Positions 9,750-16,069 of a stretch of DNA of 16,069 nt are shown here, piece after piece. The stretch's first letter is position 1, and the number at the start of each line of letters is the position of its first letter. This stretch comes from Conidiobolus incongruus B7586 (taxonomy: Eukaryota; Entomophthoromycota; Entomophthoromycetes; Entomophthorales; Conidiobolaceae), in assembly GCA_000697335.1 (NCBI GenBank), contig JNEM01006716.1, positions 1 to 16,069 on the forward strand, in the 5' to 3' direction. The position numbers and the translations under genes are program-made. The notes under the pieces are model-generated. The model had not been told where the DNA came from, ran no database searches, and saw only the letters and a list, made by a program, of their open reading frames with translations.

Positions 9750-10999
9750 ATGGCATCATCCGATAATTTTATAAGTGAATCAGATCTTTCCGAATTGACG
9801 GAGATTGAAGAGGGGGAAATGAATGAGGATGTTCAACGACAACAAGGCGAAACAGTTATTAGTAGTAATCATAATCAGATAGAACAACAAGATAAAAACG
9901 ATCAAAATAATAATAATAACAATAATAACAATGATAATATCATTGTAAATCAAAATATTGAAATCAAAAAAGAGAGTGTAGCATTAACATCTAATATAAG
10001 TGTACAATCTGTTGATACTCAAAATTCTGTAACTAATTCAATAGATAAGCAAAAGGAAAATGGTAAATTAATTAACTAAATTATTCAAAATATTTATATT
10101 ATTAAATTGATAATTAATATTTAATCTATCTCAGAATTACGTAGGATTAAAGAGTAATATATTGTGTATTTATATATTATATATAAACTGATATTAATAC
10201 CAATATTCAATAGATTAGAGTCCACTATAAAATTAGATAATTGGACTAAAGACTTTCAAAAAGGTTTTATTTCATATATAAAAAAATATTATGATAACCA
10301 ATTATTTTGTATTATTAGATTCTATTTCCAATGAAGAGATAAAAGCATTAGAAGGCATATATTTGAAGCAACTGATAAAAATGGGATTAAGATATCCCCA
10401 CTTAAAACAATTAAATTTATCCAAAGAATTTATGGAAGCTAATGCTTCTAAAATTCCGCAAATGAATGGAAGTTATAAAACACTTGAAGACATCAACAAC
10501 AGCAACAACAACCAACCTTCAAATACAACTGTCAGAGTATCCGAAACCTTCAAGCATCAAATCAAATCAAAACTCACCAACGTTCCAACCAATCCAAATC
10601 CTATATTTAATCACCATTCACCTATTTTCCATAGAAATCACTCTTCCAATGGGTTTAATAGACCCAATAATGCCTTCCAATCCCCCCATTTCCAATCACC
10701 AGCACCTCCTGTTCCATTCCACTCAAGGTAAATCCCCATTTTTCCATTTTTAACTGATATTTCATACCAAGTTTAGACCTGGACCCCCAGCACCTCGTCC
10801 CCGAGGTGGGTACCATAATACCAACTTCCGATATTCTAACTCCAACGTTTTTAACCCTTCGCCAGCGCACCATTGGACTAACGGCACTCAGAACGACGCG
10901 AACGAATTCCAAGACGACGACCAATATCACCCCATCCAAAATTTCGAGTATGTATTTAATCACTTCCAAGATCGTCATCGACATCCCATCAGCTTTTAA
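9750..10999 (+). CDS. Unrecognised Asn-rich, coiled-coil protein with Pro/Arg-rich tail, 5 exons, 337 aa
   Basis: I do not recognise this protein. My exons are 9750-10062, 10135-10153 (19-nt microexon), 10214-10263, 10319-10727 and 10777-10999, joining in one frame to 337 aa. Residues 1-28 are acidic (LSELTEIEEGEMNED). Residues 53-61 are nine Asn in a Gln/Asn-rich linker. From about 98 a charged segment (KQKENELRRIKELEST) should form a coiled coil that the microexon and exon 3 complete, continuing into ALEGIYLKQLIKMG. The C-terminal half is rich in Asn, Pro, His and Ser, with PGPPAPRPRGG near the exon 4/5 join, and ends in PISF. Intron 3 starts GTTTTA, unlike the GTAA of the others. The spliced composition suggests a partly disordered protein that may bind RNA or proteins through its coiled coil, but this is inference. 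Start choice is supported by the upstream CCAAT box and lack of an earlier in-frame ATG close by. Confidence 0.72.
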
Positions 11000-11874
11000 T
11001 ACTACTATAAGTATTTCCATTAACACCACAGGTATTTTAATCTATTTAGGTTTATTTTTTTCAGATTTGTGAAATACTAGGATTATTATAATTATAAAGG
11101 AATATAGTTGAATTAGGAATATTTGGATTAAATATTATATTAATTTTTATTTACAAAAGAACAAATAATATTATTAATAAAAATATTCAATATTATTACC
11201 AATCTTTATAGTTAATTTTAATTTATAATCCTATAATAAAAAATGAAGAACTGATATAGATTTAATTAGTAATAATAATATTTAAGAATTTAAAGTTTTT
11301 CAAATTAAAATTAAAAAATAACTCAAAAAGATATTACAGGGTTTTCAATTAAATATTTTATTTTTCAAACGAAATTATATTAGTTTCATAAAATTAGCTT
11401 AATATAATTTATCAATTTATTTTAAGTGTTAATACTTGATTTTGGATTATTTATTATTATATATTTAACGAGAAATAATATTAAATCAATGTTATAGTGA
11501 ATTAATTATTATCTGTATTCAATTTTGAAAAATTGATATTTTTCTAGTGTTTTAAAATTATTCAAATTATTAAAATATAAACTATGTTCTTAATATGTAT
11601 AAAACGATATTGCTTTAAATAAATGAATTAACAGTATTTATTTTAAGAAAAATTACAATCAAATGATTTAAAAATTACAAAATTTCTAACACGAATTATA
11701 ATAAAAAAAATTCATTTTAATTTTAATCTTAATTATTCTGAAATTCTCAAATATTCTCGAAAACAAATTCCCATAATTATTTATAATTATAAAATTTATA
11801 AATTGAACCTAAGCACACAAAATTTAAGGTCATAAAATTATAATAAATTTAAGAATTAAATTTAATTATTAAAA
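11000..11874. other. AT-rich intergenic DNA before Dim1
   Basis: About 870 bases of AT-rich DNA hold the 3' UTR of the Asn-rich protein gene and the promoter of Dim1. The stretch just after the stop (11000-11070) still has some C-rich sequence and T-rich tracts. No clear AATAAA follows the stop closely; one occurs near 11176. I see no gene or RNA. Confidence 0.5.
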
Positions 11875-12616
11875 ATGGTAAATTATTAAAAAATAATCAT
11901 TTATTAACCAAATAAAACTAATTATAATTCCCAAATTTTTAGTCTTATTTCTTACCCCACTTGACAAATGGTAATCTATTATACCAATTATTATTAAAAT
12001 TGACTAATACAATATCCAAATAATAATAGAATTAACCTGACCTCAAATTAATTAATATTTAGGTTGGCAAGTTGATCAAGCTATCGTTACTGAAGAAGAA
12101 CGAGTAGTCGTGATTCGATTTGGTCACGATTGGGTAATGTTTAATGCTTATTGACTTATTTAATTATACATTAATTTTATTTTAGGATCCTACATGTATG
12201 CAAATGGACGAAATATTATATAGCGTAGCCGAAAGGGTTAAAAATTTCGCCGTAATTTATTTAGTTGATATTTCAGACGTGCCTGACTTTAATAAGGTAT
12301 TCACTATATTCACTATTAAATATTATTGATTATTAATTAATACTATTTAGATGTATGAATTATACGACGACTGTACCACGATGTTCTTCTACCGTAACAA
12401 GCATATTATGATCGATTTGGGGACTGGTAATAATAATAAAATTAATTGGGCTTTGGACGATAAGCAAGAGATGATAGATATTATTGAAACGGTTTATAGA
12501 GGTGCTAAAAAAGGTAATTATCATACTATTTATTGCTATTGTTATATTAACTTTATGCTTTAGGACGTGGTTTAGTGGTATCCCCCAAAGATTATTCTAC
12601 CAAATACAAGTATTAG
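11875..12616 (+). CDS. DIM1: Dim1/Dib1, U5 snRNP 15-kDa thioredoxin-like protein, 6 exons, 142 aa
   Basis: This essential pre-mRNA splicing factor sits in the U4/U6.U5 tri-snRNP and leaves during spliceosome activation. Exons are 11875-11877 (ATG only), 11943-11970, 12063-12133, 12186-12296, 12351-12513 and 12564-12616. They join to 142 aa, the same length as human TXNL4A. The whole sequence matches the family: MSYFLPHL, GWQVDQAI, VVVIRFGHDWDPTCMQMDE (22-residue core split here by an intron), VDISDVPDFNKMYELYD, FFYRNKHIMIDLGTGNNNK and the C-terminal GLVVSPKDYSTKYKY. The fold is thioredoxin-like but lacks the CxxC redox motif, as expected. Introns are 65, 92, 52, 54 and 50 bp. The first intron follows the start codon directly, so the ATG alone forms the first coding exon; the conserved SYFLPHL right after its 3' splice site supports this. 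Very confident. Confidence 0.96.
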
Positions 12617-13861
12617 ATTGGGTGGTATTATACAAATTATTATGATCCTTGTTATCCCTTTTAAATATACATTATTACTTATCGTTTTAGGAATTCATTT
12701 TATAGCCAATTTTTGAATTTTTATTTTTTTTTTTCTCAATATTTAAATAATTTCAATTAGACAAGCTAGTTTTTAATAGGTATAGAATTTTGAGTTGATT
12801 ATCCTCAATTTTCACATTCATCATTGTATTAGTTTTTCAGAAAAATAATTTTAAAATAATGATATTTTTAGATTTAAATCCAATTCTCAAAATTACCTTT
12901 TAATTGATTATTAAATGTAAATAATAACCTTTAACTAAACAAATTGTGCGTATTGAATTATATAAAGCCAAATATCATTTGTTTTTTATTACTCTAACTA
13001 TAATACTGGCAATTGATGAGTAAAACATTTATTTAATCTTTTTTCTAATTGTTTATTCATATATCATAGCATATACCTTTAAATGACTATTCTTAATTTT
13101 GAAATATTGTTTTTGAAACTTATGGGTTTTTACAAAACAACATATTAATCTATTAATTCACAGAAACTATAGTACAAAATCATTTGTTAGAAGTTTCTCT
13201 CTTTATAAAATTCAAATAGTAAAACTATGAGTAAAATTGAATTTCATTTAGAATCGATTGTCATTCAACCTTACCTACTAACAAAATCAATTAAGAAAAA
13301 ATATTTCAATTCATATCTATTATATTAATCTAAAATGAAATTATAAATTGTAATTCAATGCAATATTTTATAGTGAAAAAATGTTTACCTCTCATTTCAA
13401 GAATCATTTAAGATAAATTGAAATATTCAACAATTGATTTGAAGTTATTATCACTAATGACTCAAGTTGTTTCAAGATTCTATCACAAGTTTCTTGAACC
13501 TATTAGATTAGATGCATGAGTTGAATTAAAAATGTATATTATATTCAATATATATTATATTACAAGTTTGAAAATATACTAATAAATTTCGTAATTTTAA
13601 TTCAATCTTATCTGATAGAATGATTATACTATCTAAATTACACAATATCCAATTTAAAATTTTATTTGAATAAATTCAATTAAATAAGTATCAAATTCAA
13701 AAATAAATTATCCCATAACTTTATATCAAAGGACTATTTAATAAATGTAAAAAATTAATACCGTGCGACTCCCTCTTAACACCAGTTGGTAAACTTTAGA
13801 TTCTGAACGGAAAAAATCGCGTTTTTGAGTCTATAAACAAAATCACCTTCATAAATACAAT
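12617..13861. other. 1.2-kb intergenic region between Dim1 and eS10
   Basis: The left part holds the Dim1 3' UTR and the right part the eS10 promoter. No gene is visible. Close to eS10 the sequence turns GC-richer. CTCCCTCTT at 13769-13777 is a pyrimidine run about 85 bases before the ATG and could mark a transcription start, as in pyrimidine-tract leaders of translation genes. A near-palindromic AAAAATCGCGTTTTT lies at 13812-13826, about 36 bases before the ATG. Confidence 0.5.
13769..13826 (+). promoter_or_regulatory. Putative eS10 leader/promoter elements (pyrimidine run and CGCG near-palindrome)
   Basis: The 90 bases before the eS10 ATG contain four CpGs in an otherwise CpG-poor landscape. 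A pyrimidine run CTCCCTCTT sits at 13769-13777 and the near-palindrome AAAAATCGCGTTTTT at 13812-13826. By position they should be in or just before the 5' leader. I infer a regulatory role from composition and proximity to a ribosomal protein gene, and cannot assign a factor. Confidence 0.3.
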
Positions 13862-14311
13862 ATGTTGATCTCTAAGCAAAACAGAAAAATCATCTACGAA
13901 AACCTTTTCAAGGAAGGTGTTTTGGTTGCCAAAAAGGACTACAACTTGCCCCGTCACCCCACCCTTAAGGTCTCCAACTTGGAAGTTATCAAGGCTTGCC
14001 AATCTTTGAACTCCCGTGGCTACGTCAAGACCCAATTCTCTTGGCAATACTACTATTACTCTTTGACCGATGAAGGTATCAACTACTTGAGAGAATACCT
14101 CCACCTCCCCGCCGAAATTGTCCCCGCCACTCACAAGAAGGTTACCCGTACCTCCGCTCCTCGTGCTGGTGGTCGCGATTGGGATGGTGAACGTGCTCCT
14201 CGTGGAGATCGTGAAGATTACCGTGGTGCCAAGAAGGAAGGTGCTGCCGGTGATTTCCAACCTCAATTCCGTGGTGGAAACAACCGTGCTGCCGCTAACA
14301 CTGAAGCCTAA
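13862..14311 (+). CDS. RPS10: 40S ribosomal protein eS10 (149 aa)
   Basis: eS10 is a small-subunit protein of the 40S head near the mRNA entry/beak. The N-terminal S10/plectin domain (about residues 1-95) is highly conserved: [47 protein letters not shown] and [16 protein letters not shown] are classic. Residue 4 is Ser where Pro is usual. The tail (about 105-149) is Gly/Arg-rich ([24 protein letters not shown]), comparable to tails of other opisthokont eS10. Length 149 lies between yeast (105) and human (165). The single exon reads from the conserved MLI start to TAA at 14309-14311. Codon use is strongly biased toward C-ending and favoured codons (AAG, TTC, GGT, CGT), as in the two eIF5A genes, suggesting high expression. 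Confidence 0.97.
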   Translation: MLISKQNRKIIYENLFKEGVLVAKKDYNLPRHPTLKVSNLEVIKACQSLNSRGYVKTQFSWQYYYYSLTDEGINYLREYLHLPAEIVPATHKKVTRTSAPRAGGRDWDGERAPRGDREDYRGAKKEGAAGDFQPQFRGGNNRAAANTEA

Positions 14312-14322
14312 TTGTGTATAGG

Positions 14323-14328
14323 AATAAA
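14323..14328 (+). terminator. Poly(A) signal AATAAA after eS10
   Basis: AATAAA lies 11 bases after the eS10 stop codon. It could direct polyadenylation before or within the candidate 3' UTR intron that begins at 14345, so use of this signal and splicing of that intron may be mutually exclusive. Confidence 0.4.
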
Positions 14329-14344
14329 TAGCTTTCAGAGTTAG

Positions 14345-14393
14345 GTAAAAGCTAATCGATACTAACCAACCTCAATTTTACTCTCCGTATTAG
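14345..14393 (+). other. Candidate 49-bp intron in the 3' UTR of eS10
   Basis: The segment starts GTAAAA, has a perfect TACTAAC branch-point sequence at 14360-14366, and ends in a pyrimidine-leaning tract followed by TATTAG. Its 49-bp length equals the shortest introns found here by protein alignment. It begins 33 bases after the stop codon. No protein evidence tests it, so it rests on sequence signals alone. Confidence 0.45.
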
Positions 14394-16069
14394 ATTATTT
14401 CGGCATACCTATACACATCCAACTCAATTCCATTTATTATAATATAAATCATATGTCAGTTAACTTACTCAAAATACACTCACCCCGTTTAGGAAAAAAG
14501 CGAACCTAAAAATCCAATAGATTTGTCTGAACTTTCAATCTCTTATTTGATCTTCCTCTATGTTGGATTTCAATCATTATTTCAACTTAATATCTTTATC
14601 TTGTCATATTTTTGGGCTTTAATTGTTGGAGGATTAGATTTTGGTCCTTTTCGGTGATATTTTATTCTTCAAATGAATTGATCTTTTTCAAAATGAATTT
14701 TAATTTACCATTTATTGGGTTATTAGAATTTCTTTCTTATATATCCAGATCTTTTATGTTATTTCTACTTCAATATTATTTTGAATATACTCTTTACTAT
14801 TCAACATAATCTACACTTTTTATCTATTTATTTCTCCATAGTCTGAATTTCATATCTTTTTTATTTGAGATTTGATTCATTAAAACTATTTCAGTGTAAC
14901 TCTTTTACTTTTCAACTTTATTTTTTTCATCTAATTTTAATATATTCTTCAAATATAATATTATTTCTATTATTTTGAATTATTGAATATTGGTTACTTA
15001 AATACTTAATATATCATTTATATTTGAACCTGTTTATATCGCTACCGAAAACTCTGATTTTATTTAGATAATATACTTACCTTTAGTTACCTATATATTT
15101 TAAATTAACTCCCAATCTCTATTATCTTATAAAAATTTCCATTTTTATTTTCATTCGCTTTAATATTTTTGTACATTCCATCTTTATTTTGATTTATTAT
15201 CTTTTATTAGCATGAATAAATATATTATATCATATTAATTTAAAACATAATATTTTAGCTTCAATTTATTTTGATAAAATTGACAATTTGCTCTATTTTT
15301 CAATAATCAAGACAAGAATCATGAGTATTTTTAAATATTTAAAATCAATATTAATATAAATATATGATTTCATTATTCAAATTTTACAATATAGATATAA
15401 CTCAATTAATATTATTAATAACAAAATTTAATAATTTTTTGAAGGATATGTATCAACATTATAAAACTTTGATTTAATAGCATTGATAGTTTATTTCAAT
15501 CTTTTTTCATATCAAATTAATATTACCAATTATACAACGAAATTATTTAACATTTTAACTTTTCACATCAAATAGGAACTTAAACTAAAACCAATATTTG
15601 ATATGTTAGCTTTTCATTCGTTTCGTTTTTTGTGATAGTTAATTCACTAAACTGATTAATGTAAATCAAATACACAATTTTCAACAATTGATATTGGTGA
15701 GTATAAAAAGGATTAATATTTTTTAAATACTCAATTTATTATATAATCGATGAAACTTCACATTTTAATAAAATATTTTTAATATTATCAACAAAGATGG
15801 ATTTAATTTTTATTAATAAAATTATCATTTTCTTTGTAGTTTATATCTCCAAGATATATTTTATATTTTATGTTTTATATTTTAATAAACTTTATCTTAT
15901 TAAATAAAAAGATATATAAATAATAAAAATAATTTATGTTTATTATAATATATAATATTAACTTTGCTTTTAAATAAAAATTACTATAAAATATTTATTA
16001 AAATAATATTTAAAAAATTGATTTATAATTATAAATTCAATAACTTTAATTTAATAATATTTATTTAAA
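14394..16069. other. AT-rich right flank, no gene seen
   Basis: About 1.7 kb of AT-rich DNA. Down to about 14900 the plus strand is T-rich with scattered short C runs, which makes a 65-codon hydrophobic frame at 14612-14809 that I treat as chance. It may hold 3' UTR sequence of eS10 and the regulatory region of a gene beyond the window. I see no RNA gene, repeat array or transposon end. Confidence 0.5.

Noticed and set aside
10936-10999. GTATGT near 10948 as a fifth intron donor in the Asn-rich protein gene
   Set aside because: The frame stays open through C-rich, exon-like codons to TAA, and no convincing acceptor gives a better ending.
10466-11072. Several overlapping frames on both strands (10466-10753, 10655-11029, 10806-11072)
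   Set aside because: They overlap exons 4 and 5 of the Asn-rich protein gene in other frames and look like products of its C-rich composition.
13796-14266. 156-codon antisense frame over eS10
   Set aside because: It mirrors the codon-biased eS10 gene, has no family resemblance and ends up opposite a certain gene.
14612-14809. 65-codon hydrophobic frame after eS10
   Set aside because: T-rich DNA yields Phe/Leu/Ile-rich frames by chance; there is no homology, and no coding-like base composition.
1-16069. tRNA genes, rRNA, CRISPR arrays, tandem repeat arrays, LTR or virus-like elements
   Set aside because: I looked for T-arm-like GTTCRA motifs, long direct repeats and reverse transcriptase, integrase or capsid signatures and saw none.

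Overview
The window is nuclear DNA of an intron-bearing, very AT-rich eukaryote. The proteins look fungal: eIF5A, eS10, Dim1/Dib1 and a DHX33-type helicase. Introns are short (49-92 bp), intergenic DNA is well over 75% A+T by eye, and a mariner relic shows decay like fungal repeat-induced point mutation (RIP). A very AT-rich or early-diverging fungus is my best guess; the exact lineage cannot be fixed from this sequence. CTG encodes a conserved Leu in the helicase and TAA, TAG and TGA all end genes, so the standard code applies.

Layout, left to right. (1) Bases 1 to about 1186 hold a heavily mutated mariner transposase whose reading frame can still be followed throughout. (2) Bases 2145-2612 and 4089-4556, both on the minus strand, are two intronless eIF5A genes that differ at only 4 of 468 positions, although their flanks are unrelated. 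(3) Bases 6727-9247 are a 10-exon DHX33-like DEAH-box RNA helicase (679 aa by my splice model). (4) Bases 9750-10999 are a 5-exon gene for an unrecognised Asn-rich, coiled-coil, Pro/Arg-rich-tailed protein (337 aa) that includes a 19-nt microexon. (5) Bases 11875-12616 are a 6-exon Dim1/Dib1 (U5 snRNP 15-kDa protein, 142 aa) whose first coding exon is just the ATG. (6) Bases 13862-14311 are an intronless ribosomal protein eS10 gene, followed by a well-formed candidate intron in its 3' UTR. The remaining DNA (about 1.0, 1.4, 2.2, 0.5, 0.9, 1.2 and 1.7 kb) is AT-rich with no gene I can support.

The recognised genes are housekeeping genes. eIF5A, eS10 and DHX33 belong to translation and ribosome production, and Dim1 belongs to the spliceosome. 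They are separate transcription units, not an operon. The genes split into two classes: intronless, GC-richer, codon-biased genes (eIF5A twice, eS10) and intron-rich, AT-leaning genes (helicase, Asn-rich protein, Dim1). All 18 introns I could place from protein alignment or frame lack G at position +5 of the 5' splice site, and 16 begin GTAA.

I found no evidence of a new multi-gene system. The best leads are the RIP-like mariner beside an unmutated, near-identical gene pair, the conversion-like boundaries of that pair, and the unusual 5' splice-site consensus.
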